From DASSFZ01 sp035292585 (GTDB taxonomy: Bacteria > Chloroflexota > Anaerolineae > Fen-1058), in NCBI GenBank assembly GCA_035292585.1, contig DATDPU010000128.1, forward strand, positions 24,164 through 88,163: DNA of 64,000 nucleotides, in the 5' to 3' direction. Both the position numbers and the translations under genes were made by a program. Of the stretch, positions 42,530 through 51,593 are shown one piece after another. Within the stretch, counting starts at the first letter, position 1. Each line of letters opens with the position of its first letter. A model generated the notes under the pieces. It made no database searches, was not told the DNA's origin, and saw only the letters and a program-made list of their open reading frames with translations.

Positions 42530-45324
42530 TGCATTGGCAGACACGCGTGAAATCGGCCGCACGCGGATGGCCCGTCACGTCGACGGCTCTGGGGTGGTTT
42601 AGCGTTGGTCTGATCGTGGCGATCGTCGTTCAACCACTGCTGGCTACTACACCCCGGGGCGATGATACACTCCTCCACTACTATCGCGTCCCGCTGATCA
42701 ATTCACTCCTGCGACAAGGTGCGCTCTATTCGCGTTGGGCACCTGATCTGGTGTTTGGTTATGGGTACCCGCTGTTCAATTTCTATCCGCCCTTCAGCGC
42801 TTACTTGCTGACGGCGAGTTACTGGCTGGCCGGTGAGAATGCCTGGCTGGGTTGGAATCTGGCATCGGGCCTGATCTTGATCGTCACCGGTCTGGGTATG
42901 TTTTTGCTCGGTCGCAGACTCTTCGGCCTGATTGGCGGCGTGTTTGCGGCGGCAGCGTACGTGTTAGCGCCACACGTGCTCTATCAAACCTTTCAGCGGG
43001 GCAGCCTCTCCAACGCTCTGGCGCTGGCCTGCCTGCCTTTCGCGCTGCTGGCGCTCATCGACCTGGCCCGGATGCCCAGCGTACGCCGGTGGGCATTGGC
43101 GGCGCTGGCGCTTGCAGCGATTCTCCTTTCGCATCTCGTCACGGGCGCGCTGCTCGTGATCCCGCTTGCGGCGCTGGGGCTGCTGGCAGCGCTGCTTCAA
43201 CGCGGCGAGGGGAAGGCGAGGGTTGCGCGAGTGAGCGTGGTGGGCTTGGCCGTGGCCGCCGGTTTGAGCCTGGCGGCCTTTTCGTGGTTGCCCGCGTTGG
43301 CCGAGATTCAATTTACGCACTACAGCACAGCGGTGAGCAAAGTCGACTTCACCCAGTTTTTCGCCGATCTATTCAGATGGCCTGCGCCGGCGGTCGATGG
43401 CCTGGCTAATCCTGGCCTGCCCTTGTCCGTGGGAGTCGGGCAATTGGTTCTGGGCAGTATCGGGTTTGGGTGGGCCGCCTGGCTCGGGCTGGCGCGGCGC
43501 AACCGGCGTTCTGGCGCAGATGACACGGACGCTATCATTGCGTTGAGCGGAATTCTGGCCGTGAGCGTAACCTTCCTCGCCACGCCGCTTTCGGCCTGGT
43601 TCTGGGAAAACCTGTCGATCCTGGACAACTTCCAATTCCCGGTGCGTTTGCTCGACGTGGGCGCTTTCCTGTTTCCGCTGGCTTGCGGCTGGTTAGCCAA
43701 ACGATTCGTCACGGCGGCGTGGCGGCGCGTCGCCATCGGTGGTCTTGGGTTGATTGTATTCTATGCCAATGCAGTGCCTTATCTTTATCCGCTGCGCTGG
43801 CAAACGGGCCTACCCGCTCGACCCACTTTGGCCGACGTCACGCGGCAGGCCCAGGTTCAATATGGGATCTATGGCCTGACGAGCTGGGGCGAATACATGC
43901 CGTCCACGGCTCGCACCTGGCCGGTGGAACCTCCCTTTCCCGGCGCGGACTTAGGGGCGACGCTCGACCAAAAGCTGATCAGCGCCGGACTCCCGGCCGG
44001 GTCGGTGATCCAGGCGAGTGGCGGGCCGACGCACGCCGCGTTCCAGCTCGACTTGCCCGACACGACGACGCTGACCTTTTACACGTTTTACTTTCCCGGC
44101 TGGGCGGCCCAGATCGACGGGCGAGCCGCCCCGATCGGCCCCGACACTGCGGGCCGCCTGACGGTTTCGGTTCCGGCGGGTGAACACCGGCTGACGATCT
44201 ATTTTGGGGAAACACCGGTGCGATCGGTATCCGACGGCATTTCCATCTTGGCGGCGCTCTTGATCGCGTTGGCGTCCCTGTTCCCCCGACGCATCTTCGC
44301 CCCCCAGGTAGCAGCCAAAGGCACACTCGAGCCGCCCGACCGGCCGGTTGAAAAAGTGAATCGGGTCGATATGCGCGCCGCCGTGTTCTGCGGTCTCCTG
44401 CTCATACTCGCACTGTACAAGTTTATCTGGCTTGATCATTTCGATTCAGCGTGGGTTCATCATTTTCAGAATGGCGCGCTGGCCGATACGCTGATACCGG
44501 CGTGGTCTGAGTTTGGCGCTGAAGTGAAACTGGTGGGGTATCGTCTCGAAGCGCCGGACGCGCTGACCCTGTACTGGCAAGCCCGGCAGGTTCCCACGCG
44601 GAATTACCGGGTCGAAATCTTGTTGAGCGATGCGCGGGGCGCCGCCAGGGCAAAAGTCGTGCGCGATACACCCGGCCACAATCTGGCCTCGCGTTGGGAA
44701 CCGTTTCAACTGGTGCGCGACGAATACCGCTTGCCGCTCGATGCGACGCAACGGCCCATCGGCTATCGGTTGAGCGTGGCGCTGGTCGATCCGGCGACCG
44801 ATCAAGCAGCGCCACTCCTGGATTCGCCGCAGGCAGCCGAGCAATCCAGCCCGGTCGGGACGACGAAACTGGCGCCCCTGCCAGTCTCCACCGATCAGAC
44901 CGCTCAGCCTGTCAACGCGATCTTTGCCGATAAGATTGAACTGGCGCAGGCGCGCGTGCCTGATCAAGTCGTTGCGGGTACAACCTTTACCTACACGCTG
45001 ACCTGGAAATCGCGCGCGGTTGTCGCGGAAGACTACACGGTGTTCGCGCATTTGATCAATACGGATGAAACGCCGGCGTCGGCCAACGATGCCCAACCGC
45101 GCGGCGGGCTGTACCCGACCTCGTTCTGGTCGCCGGGGGAAGAGATCGTCGACGAGCGCAGTTGGTCGGTGTCTCTTGCGCCGGGACATTACCGCCTCGA
45201 GGTGGGACTCTATCGCCTGGACACGGGCGAGCGCCTGGCGGTGACGGGCGGCGCGCCTGGGTCTGAAACACGGGTGCTGCTCAAGGACATCGAAGTGACG
45301 ACCCATAGGGGAATGACGCGCTGA
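42529..45324 (+). CDS. Large polytopic membrane protein (PTPS-related/YfhO-like) with C-terminal beta modules
   Basis: Membrane protein of 931 residues. A first hydrophobic helix is followed by GDDTLLHYYRVPLINSLLRQG, where the acidic residues sit in the first external loop as in GT-C glycosyltransferases. About ten to twelve helices run to about residue 600. The C-terminal part holds two beta-sandwich modules (LTLYWQARQVPTRNYRVEIL; YTLTWKSRAVVAEDYTVFAHL) with a YPTSFWSPGE motif. It probably transfers or handles a lipid-linked sugar. Starts by TGATG overlap with the GT2 gene. Confidence 0.75.
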   Translation: MHWQTRVKSAARGWPVTSTALGWFSVGLIVAIVVQPLLATTPRGDDTLLHYYRVPLINSLLRQGALYSRWAPDLVFGYGYPLFNFYPPFSAYLLTASYWLAGENAWLGWNLASGLILIVTGLGMFLLGRRLFGLIGGVFAAAAYVLAPHVLYQTFQRGSLSNALALACLPFALLALIDLARMPSVRRWALAALALAAILLSHLVTGALLVIPLAALGLLAALLQRGEGKARVARVSVVGLAVAAGLSLAAFSWLPALAEIQFTHYSTAVSKVDFTQFFADLFRWPAPAVDGLANPGLPLSVGVGQLVLGSIGFGWAAWLGLARRNRRSGADDTDAIIALSGILAVSVTFLATPLSAWFWENLSILDNFQFPVRLLDVGAFLFPLACGWLAKRFVTAAWRRVAIGGLGLIVFYANAVPYLYPLRWQTGLPARPTLADVTRQAQVQYGIYGLTSWGEYMPSTARTWPVEPPFPGADLGATLDQKLISAGLPAGSVIQASGGPTHAAFQLDLPDTTTLTFYTFYFPGWAAQIDGRAAPIGPDTAGRLTVSVPAGEHRLTIYFGETPVRSVSDGISILAALLIALASLFPRRIFAPQVAAKGTLEPPDRPVEKVNRVDMRAAVFCGLLLILALYKFIWLDHFDSAWVHHFQNGALADTLIPAWSEFGAEVKLVGYRLEAPDALTLYWQARQVPTRNYRVEILLSDARGAARAKVVRDTPGHNLASRWEPFQLVRDEYRLPLDATQRPIGYRLSVALVDPATDQAAPLLDSPQAAEQSSPVGTTKLAPLPVSTDQTAQPVNAIFADKIELAQARVPDQVVAGTTFTYTLTWKSRAVVAEDYTVFAHLINTDETPASANDAQPRGGLYPTSFWSPGEEIVDERSWSVSLAPGHYRLEVGLYRLDTGERLAVTGGAPGSETRVLLKDIEVTTHRGMTR

Positions 45325-46487
45325 TGAGAATCGGCCTGATCACCGGCGAGTATCCACCCCTGCAAGGGGGTGTGGGCGATTTCACGCGCGAGCTGGCCCG
45401 CGCGCTCGTGGAGCTAGGACACCAGGTCGTTGTCATCACGTCTTCACAGGTCGGGGTGCAGGAGGATTCTCCAGCGATTCGTGTCGAAGCGATTGTCCCC
45501 AAGTGGACGCGAACCTGTTGGCGTCTGATTGCCGAGGCAGCCCAGCGGCTTGAGCTGGATGTGCTCAACCTCCAGTACGAACCGGCCGCCTACGCGATGC
45601 AGGTCGGCGTCAACCTGTTCCCGTGGTGGTATCGTCGCCAGCCGAACCCGAGCCCGGTCGTGACTACCTTTCACGATCTGTTGGTTCCCTATCTCTTTCC
45701 GAAGGCCGGCCGGCTGCGCTGGAAAGTCGTCGAGTTTCTCGCGCGGCACAGCCAGGCCGTCATCGTCACCAACGCAGAAGACCTTCTCACCCTGACCAAT
45801 CTCCAATTACCAATTTCCAATCTCCACCTGATACCTATCGGCTCCAACATCTACCCCGTTCTTCCTCCCGGCTTTGACCGCGACCGCGAGCGGCGGCGTC
45901 GGGGTGCAAGCGCCAACGATTGGCTGATCGCCTACTTCGGCTTCTTGAGCATGAGCAAGGGTGGGCTGACGCTGCTCCGGGCGATCGGGTTGTTGCTCAA
46001 CGATGGCCTGCCGGCGCGGCTGCTGCTCATCGGTGGGCGGACAGGCTCAAGCGATCCCGCCAACGCCGCATATGCCGCCGAAGTCGATCGCGCGCTGTCA
46101 TCGCTTGGCTTGCGCGATCGAGTACAGTCTACCGGCTACGTCGACCCGGCGCAGGTGTCTACGGCGCTGGCGGCCGCAGATGTGATCGCGCTGCCGTATG
46201 CCGACGGCGTATCCTTCAGACGCGGCAGCTTGATGGCGGCGCTGGCGCACGGCAAAGCGATTGTCACCACATGGCCGCGTGTTCAACTCCCTGAGTTGGT
46301 CGATGGCGAGAATTGTCTGCTGGTCGGCGCGGAGGATGCCGCTGCGCTCGCGGCGGGCATCCGGCGCGTACTGGCTGAACCCGGCTTGCGGGCGCGCCTG
46401 GAGGCTGGCGCGCTCGACCTGGCGCGGCAGTTCACTTGGGACAAGATCGCTGCGCGAACAACCGACGTCTATAGTGGGGTGGTGTGA
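45324..46487 (+). CDS. Family 4 glycosyltransferase
   Basis: GT-B retaining glycosyltransferase, 387 residues. N-terminal GEYPPLQGGVGDFTRELARAL is the usual acceptor-side loop; FGFLSMSKGGLTLLRAI and the C-terminal donor site E/DGVSFRRGSLMAALAHG (an E-x7-E-like region with Asp first) support GT4. Residues of about 157-168 (TLTNLQLPISNL) are encoded by a fragment of the family C/D repeat and interrupt the linker between domains. The start overlaps the previous stop (TGATG). Confidence 0.85.
   Translation: MRIGLITGEYPPLQGGVGDFTRELARALVELGHQVVVITSSQVGVQEDSPAIRVEAIVPKWTRTCWRLIAEAAQRLELDVLNLQYEPAAYAMQVGVNLFPWWYRRQPNPSPVVTTFHDLLVPYLFPKAGRLRWKVVEFLARHSQAVIVTNAEDLLTLTNLQLPISNLHLIPIGSNIYPVLPPGFDRDRERRRRGASANDWLIAYFGFLSMSKGGLTLLRAIGLLLNDGLPARLLLIGGRTGSSDPANAAYAAEVDRALSSLGLRDRVQSTGYVDPAQVSTALAAADVIALPYADGVSFRRGSLMAALAHGKAIVTTWPRVQLPELVDGENCLLVGAEDAAALAAGIRRVLAEPGLRARLEAGALDLARQFTWDKIAARTTDVYSGVV
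45790..45830. repeat. Family C/D repeat fragment inside the GT4 gene
   Basis: CTGACCAATCTCCAATTACC, then AATTTCCAATCTCC: A/T-rich among GC-rich codons and in frame. Confidence 0.7.
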
Positions 46488-46512
46488 TGGGCAGAGCGGT
46501 AGTGCCTGGGTC

Positions 46513-49233
46513 ATGGTGAACAGTCGGGTGAGCGATCACACATCCTCGCCGTTCCGCAAGCCGATACTGGCGCTTGGCTTCGTCGTCCTGCTGGCGTGGG
46601 CGATCCGCCTCTATCGCCTGGATGCTCAGAGTTTCCAGCTCGAAGAAGCGTACGCGCGTTACATTGCGGGCCTCAGCCCGGCCGAGACTCTCTACTGGTC
46701 ATCGCGCGACGTCGTTCCACCTCTTCACAGCTACTTGCTGGCGCTCTGGCTTCCGCTGGCCGGGTCGGGTGAATTCTCGGCCCGATTTTTGTCGGTCTGG
46801 ATGGGTACGCTGGCGGTAGCCGTGGTCATGCGGATGGGCAAGGAATTACATTCATCGGGTGCCGGGCTGCTGGCGGGAGTACTCGCCGCTGTCTTGCCGT
46901 ACTACGTCTGGTATAGCCAGTACGCTCGCATCTACATGCCTCAAGCCCTGTTCGGGCTGCTGGCGACGCTTTGTTTGATCCGGGCACTGCGCCGGCCAGA
47001 ACGCCGGCGGCGGTGGGTGGGTGTGGCGCTCTTCGATGCGTTAATGCTTTATACTCAGGTGACCGGCGGCTTCCTGATCGCTTTCCATGCGTTGGTGGTT
47101 CTGGTTTCGGGTCTCGTGGCCCGGCGGCGCGAACGTTGGATAAGCGGCATGACGTCTCTCGCCGTGGCGGCGGCCCTGTGGCTGCCCTGGGTTGTGTATG
47201 CCTGGCCGTTTCTGGGCGAGAATGCCGGTTATTGGCCTGGCCGCCTGGAATGGTCGGTGGTAGCCATGGGCACGTTGCGGGGAATCCTCACCGGCGAAGT
47301 GATGGAAGGGGCGGCTGTGACGGCTGCGTTCGCGGCGTGGGGCAGCGCTATGTTGGTTAGCCTGGCTGCATTGATCGATCGCCGCCGTTTGAAGACGGCG
47401 CTTTTCCTGATGGCGCATCTCAGCGTGCCCGTCGTTCTGCTGGCCGTCTTGTTTCAAAACATCCCTAAGTTCAGCCCGCGTTATATGATCCTGGCCGCGC
47501 CGCCGTTCGTGCTGCTCCCGGCAATGGGGCTGGCGACGCTGTTCCAGCGTGCGGGCCGTCGCCGTACAATCTACCGCGTGTTGGGCGGATTGATGCTCGT
47601 AGCTCTGGTGACGTCAGCGGGTCTGGGCCTGAATAACCTGTTCTTTAATTCCGCCTACGCCCACGCCGATTTTCGCACGGCGGCGCGGTTGGTGCGTGAG
47701 CAGATGCAGCCCGATGAAGCAGTCGCGATCGTGCCAGGGTTCATTTTCCCCGTTTGGGGATTCTACTTCGGGCCGGGAGAGTGGATACCGTTGCCCGACG
47801 ACCCGATCCTAAACCTCAACCATGTTTTGCACTATAAGAACACGATCGGGCCGCTCAATCGATACCTGGCCGGGCGGTCTGGCGTCTGGCTGGTAGAATG
47901 GGAAGCGTATGTCATTGATCCGACCGAGCTGGTGGGCACGCTGCTAGATCAGCTGGGGACGGAACTGCCCGTAGTCCAGCAGCCGGCCGGGATTCGGCTG
48001 CGCCACTACCGGCTGCGTTCCGAACGACTACCCCTCCCGTCGAAGCCGATGGTCTCTCCGCCGGTGAGCTCGGCGCTGACTCAAGCACTCGATCTTCAAG
48101 GGTGTGTGCTGCCCGAAAATGTGCCGGGGGATCGCCTGCTGACTCTGGCTTGTTACTGGCAAGCGCGGCAGGTGTTGCCGAATCTCTCCATCTCGTTCCG
48201 TCTGCTGGATACGGCAGGCAGCGAGTGGGGGCGAGCCGATAGCGCGATCAGCGGCGCTTACCTGCCGCCGGAGCATTGGCCGCTCGACGAGCCTGTGCTG
48301 GGCCGCTATACGCTGCGTCCCCTCCCTGGCATTCCGCCAGGCGACTTCTACCAACTCCAGCTCATTTTATATGGGATGGACAAAATCAGCTATGGCAAGG
48401 TAAGCCTCGGCCTGGTTACCATCAGTCGTCCGGCCGCGCCCTTCACCGAGACGCTCGCGAGTCAGGCTGCGCCGCTGCGCCTGGGAGGCCTGATGTTGGA
48501 AGGCGCGCGTATCTCTCCCGAAGCAGCACCCCCGGATAGCACGGTACAGGTCGAGGCGATCTGGCGAGTGGTTGAGCCTTTTCAGGAACCGCAACTGAGG
48601 CTGGCGGACGCTTCCGAGGCGTTTGCGCTGCTTCCAAAACTCGACGCCACTTCGGCCTGGCAGGTCGGCGATCAGTATCGTACGATCAGCCGCCTGCCCA
48701 TCTCGCCTCACGCACAGGGTGGGCTGACGACGATCTGGGCCGCGTCGGGCGACATGGCGATTCCCATCGGGACGGTAAACGTCGAGGTCACGCGGGCTTT
48801 CAGCTTACCGGCTGGAATCCCGGCGTTAGATTATCGGCTGGGCGACCTGATCGGCCTGGCAGGCGCGAAACTGGATATCGAGCGTCCGGCTGCCGGCGAA
48901 TCGGTCACGGCGACGCTATACTGGCAGGCCCACACGTTTATCGAGCGGCCTTACACCGTTTTCGTTCACCTGTTCGGGCCGGACGGCCGCCTGTATCGGC
49001 AAGCCGACGCCTGGCCCCAGGCTGGACGCCACCCGACCACGCACTGGTTGCCCGGCGAGGTGATCGGGGATCGCTATCGCCTGGAGCTGCCAGCGGATGC
49101 CCCTTCCGGCGCTTACCAGGTTTTTGCCGGGATGTATGATCTGGACACGCTGGTTCGCCTGCCAGCGACCGATGCGCAAGGCGAGCCTGTACCCGATAAC
49201 GCCATCCCGATAGGCAGTTTTGAAATCCCGTGA
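46513..49233 (+). CDS. ArnT/PMT-like (GT-C) membrane glycosyltransferase with C-terminal beta modules
   Basis: Membrane protein of 906 residues. First external loop has RLDAQSFQLEEAYARYIA with acidic residues; helices follow to about residue 380 (YYVWYSQYARIYM is typical of the family). The C-terminal half is extracytoplasmic with two modules: LTLACYWQARQVLPNLSISF and TATLYWQAHTFIERPYTVFVHLFGPDG, then HPTTHWLPGEVI. It would use a polyprenyl-phosphate sugar, perhaps from the DPM1-like gene. The ATG at 46513 opens directly into the first helix; no clear Shine-Dalgarno. Confidence 0.78.
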   Translation: MVNSRVSDHTSSPFRKPILALGFVVLLAWAIRLYRLDAQSFQLEEAYARYIAGLSPAETLYWSSRDVVPPLHSYLLALWLPLAGSGEFSARFLSVWMGTLAVAVVMRMGKELHSSGAGLLAGVLAAVLPYYVWYSQYARIYMPQALFGLLATLCLIRALRRPERRRRWVGVALFDALMLYTQVTGGFLIAFHALVVLVSGLVARRRERWISGMTSLAVAAALWLPWVVYAWPFLGENAGYWPGRLEWSVVAMGTLRGILTGEVMEGAAVTAAFAAWGSAMLVSLAALIDRRRLKTALFLMAHLSVPVVLLAVLFQNIPKFSPRYMILAAPPFVLLPAMGLATLFQRAGRRRTIYRVLGGLMLVALVTSAGLGLNNLFFNSAYAHADFRTAARLVREQMQPDEAVAIVPGFIFPVWGFYFGPGEWIPLPDDPILNLNHVLHYKNTIGPLNRYLAGRSGVWLVEWEAYVIDPTELVGTLLDQLGTELPVVQQPAGIRLRHYRLRSERLPLPSKPMVSPPVSSALTQALDLQGCVLPENVPGDRLLTLACYWQARQVLPNLSISFRLLDTAGSEWGRADSAISGAYLPPEHWPLDEPVLGRYTLRPLPGIPPGDFYQLQLILYGMDKISYGKVSLGLVTISRPAAPFTETLASQAAPLRLGGLMLEGARISPEAAPPDSTVQVEAIWRVVEPFQEPQLRLADASEAFALLPKLDATSAWQVGDQYRTISRLPISPHAQGGLTTIWAASGDMAIPIGTVNVEVTRAFSLPAGIPALDYRLGDLIGLAGAKLDIERPAAGESVTATLYWQAHTFIERPYTVFVHLFGPDGRLYRQADAWPQAGRHPTTHWLPGEVIGDRYRLELPADAPSGAYQVFAGMYDLDTLVRLPATDAQGEPVPDNAIPIGSFEIP

Positions 49234-49244
49234 GCGGGAGAAAG

Positions 49245-51593
49245 ATGCGCTCGCTTGCTATGCTGTTCCACCGCCTGACAAACATCAAGACCATCCTCGT
49301 CGCTTTCATCCTCCTTGGCGCAATTTACAGCGTCATCACGCCGATCTTCGAAGCATCCGATGAGCTGTGGCATTATCCGCTGGTGCAGTGGCTGTCGAAG
49401 GGTAACCCGCTGCCGATACAAGACCCGAACAACGTTGGGCCGTGGAAGCAGGAGGCCAGCCAGCCGCCGTTGTATTATTACTTGATGGGCTGGGCCACCT
49501 TCTGGATCGATACGAGTGATATGCCCGCCGTGCTCCGCCCCAACCCGCACGCCGACAACGGCGTGATCACGCGCGACGGCAACATCAGCCTGGTGGTTCA
49601 CGATCCGGTGCGCGAGGCATTCCCCTGGCGCGGCACGGTCCTGGCCGTGCACCTCGTCCGGTTGCTCTCCGTGTTGATGGGCGCGGCGACCGTGTGGCTG
49701 ACGTATCGTATCGCGCTAGAAATCCTGCCCCCCCTTTCTTCCCCCCCGCGAAGCGGGGGGGACAGAGGGCGGGCGCTCCTCGCCGCTGCCGTCAACGCCT
49801 TCACGCCGATGTTCGTTTTCATCAGCGCCGCGGTCAACAACGATAACCTGACGATGCTGTTGTGTTCGCTCGCGCTGTTGCTGATGGTCAAACGGTTGCG
49901 CGCGCCCGACGAGCCGGCCACGCCCGGTTTCCGCGTGGGGCGCTGGGCGCCGCTCGGCATCGTGCTGGGCCTGGGTGCATTGACCAAGACCAGCGCGCTC
50001 GGCTTGCTGCCGCTGGCGGCGCTTACCGTCGGCGTCGTCGCCTGGAAGCGTCGATCGTGGCCGGAGTTTTTCTCCGGCGCGCTGGCGACGGCGCTTCCCG
50101 TGTTGCTGCTCGCCGGCTGGTGGTACCTGCGCAATATTCAGCTCTACGGCGACGTGACCGGCCTGAACGCCTTCATCGACGTGCTGGGCAAACGCGCCGC
50201 GCCCGCCTCGTTGCCGCAACTGTGGGGCGAGCGCTGGGGCTTCATGCTCGCGTACTGGGGCTTGTTCGGCGGCGTGAATGTGCCGCTGGACGAGTGGGTG
50301 TATCATGCGTTGAATGCGCTGGCGTGGATCGCCTTCATCGGCGCGATCGCTTATCTCGTACGGATCACGTTGCGCTGGTTTCGCACGGATGGCGGTGCCG
50401 GCCTCGGTCGGGAGACCTTCGGCCGGCGCCGCCTGCTGCACAACTTGCGCGATTACGTTCAAGGCCGCATGCCGCTGTTCCTCGTCGGCCTGTTCGGTGT
50501 CATCGTCGTCGCCGCGCTGACGCAATGGGCCACCGTCACCTGGTCCTCGCAAGGCCGGTTGGTGTTCAGCGCGATCTCGGCCTGGTCGATCTTCTTCGTC
50601 CTGGGTTTGGTCGAGTGGTCATCCTTTAAGTCCGTTGCGCGATGGATCGCTGCTGGAGTTGTTGCGTTCATGTTTGTGATCTCGGCGGTCGCGCCATTCA
50701 CGACGATCGCGCCGGCATACGCCCGACCGGTGCCTGCGCCCCAACCCGAAGCGCTCGACGTGCGCCTCGATCCGATCTTCGGCGATCGCATCAAGTTGAT
50801 CGGCGCGAATGTTGACGCGAGAGCGGTCAAGCCGGGTGAGTCAATCGAGATCGTGTTGTACTGGCAGGCGGTTGCGCCGATCGACCGCGATTATTACACC
50901 TTCGTGCACCTGCTCGATCCGAATGACATCGTCGTGGCGCAGCGCTTGATGTTTCCGGGGCAAGGACTCTGGCCGACTTCACAGATCAAAGTTGGCGACA
51001 TCATCCCCAGCCGCTACGTGCTTCAGATTCCCGCGACGGCTTACACGCCGGATCGCCTGATCTGGGAAATCGGGTTGTGCGAAAAGTGCGACTCCGGCGA
51101 GCCGCGCCTGCCCGCTTCGGGCGGCGGCGACAACGTGCGTTTCGGATCGGTGGCGCTGGAACGCAGACCGGGCGAGCTCCCGAACCCGGTCGCGTATAAC
51201 CTCGGCAATCAGATCGACCTGATCGGATACGATATGGATCGGCGGGTCGCTGCGCCCGGCGAGACGATCCAGTTGACACTCTACTGGCGCGCGCGCGCGC
51301 AGATGCCGATCGAGTATACCGTGTTCACGCACATCCTCGAACGCCCCGAAACGTTGTGGGCGCAGGATGATAAGCCGCTCGCTCCGCCGACCACGACCTG
51401 GACGGTAGGGCAGGTGGTGAGCGACACCTACGATCTGACGATCAAGCCCGATGCGCCAGCCGGCGTCTACGAAGTCGAGATCGGGGTGTACCACGCGGCC
51501 ACGCCGGCCTTCGAGCGGCTACGCGTGATCACCGACGATGGGCGGATCACGGAGAACTATATCTTGTTGAGCCAGGTGCGGGTGGCGCGGTGA
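49245..51593 (+). CDS. GT-C-type (DUF2142-like) membrane protein with two C-terminal beta modules
   Basis: Membrane protein of about 782 residues. EASDELWHYPLVQWLSKGN (D-E in the first loop) and EASQPPLYYYLMGWATFW are typical of DUF2142/PMT proteins. About eleven helices to residue 510. Two extracytoplasmic modules follow: IVLYWQAVAPIDRDYYTFVHLLDP and LTLYWRARAQMPIEYTVFTHI. Residues of about 162-178 (LPPLSSPPRSGGDRGRA) come from a family H repeat inserted in frame between helices. The ATG at 49245 has GGGAG upstream. Confidence 0.78.
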   Translation: MRSLAMLFHRLTNIKTILVAFILLGAIYSVITPIFEASDELWHYPLVQWLSKGNPLPIQDPNNVGPWKQEASQPPLYYYLMGWATFWIDTSDMPAVLRPNPHADNGVITRDGNISLVVHDPVREAFPWRGTVLAVHLVRLLSVLMGAATVWLTYRIALEILPPLSSPPRSGGDRGRALLAAAVNAFTPMFVFISAAVNNDNLTMLLCSLALLLMVKRLRAPDEPATPGFRVGRWAPLGIVLGLGALTKTSALGLLPLAALTVGVVAWKRRSWPEFFSGALATALPVLLLAGWWYLRNIQLYGDVTGLNAFIDVLGKRAAPASLPQLWGERWGFMLAYWGLFGGVNVPLDEWVYHALNALAWIAFIGAIAYLVRITLRWFRTDGGAGLGRETFGRRRLLHNLRDYVQGRMPLFLVGLFGVIVVAALTQWATVTWSSQGRLVFSAISAWSIFFVLGLVEWSSFKSVARWIAAGVVAFMFVISAVAPFTTIAPAYARPVPAPQPEALDVRLDPIFGDRIKLIGANVDARAVKPGESIEIVLYWQAVAPIDRDYYTFVHLLDPNDIVVAQRLMFPGQGLWPTSQIKVGDIIPSRYVLQIPATAYTPDRLIWEIGLCEKCDSGEPRLPASGGGDNVRFGSVALERRPGELPNPVAYNLGNQIDLIGYDMDRRVAAPGETIQLTLYWRARAQMPIEYTVFTHILERPETLWAQDDKPLAPPTTTWTVGQVVSDTYDLTIKPDAPAGVYEVEIGVYHAATPAFERLRVITDDGRITENYILLSQVRVAR
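49727..49768. repeat. Family H repeat inside a membrane-protein gene
   Basis: CCCCCCCTTTCTTCCCCCCC, then GCGAAGC and GGGGGGGACAGAGGG: a palindromic C/G run that keeps the frame and encodes a Pro/Ser/Gly-rich loop. Confidence 0.75.

Noticed and set aside
46261..46512. Longer start for the ArnT-like gene
   Set aside because: It would overlap most of the end of the GT4 gene; ATG 46513 leads straight into the first membrane helix.
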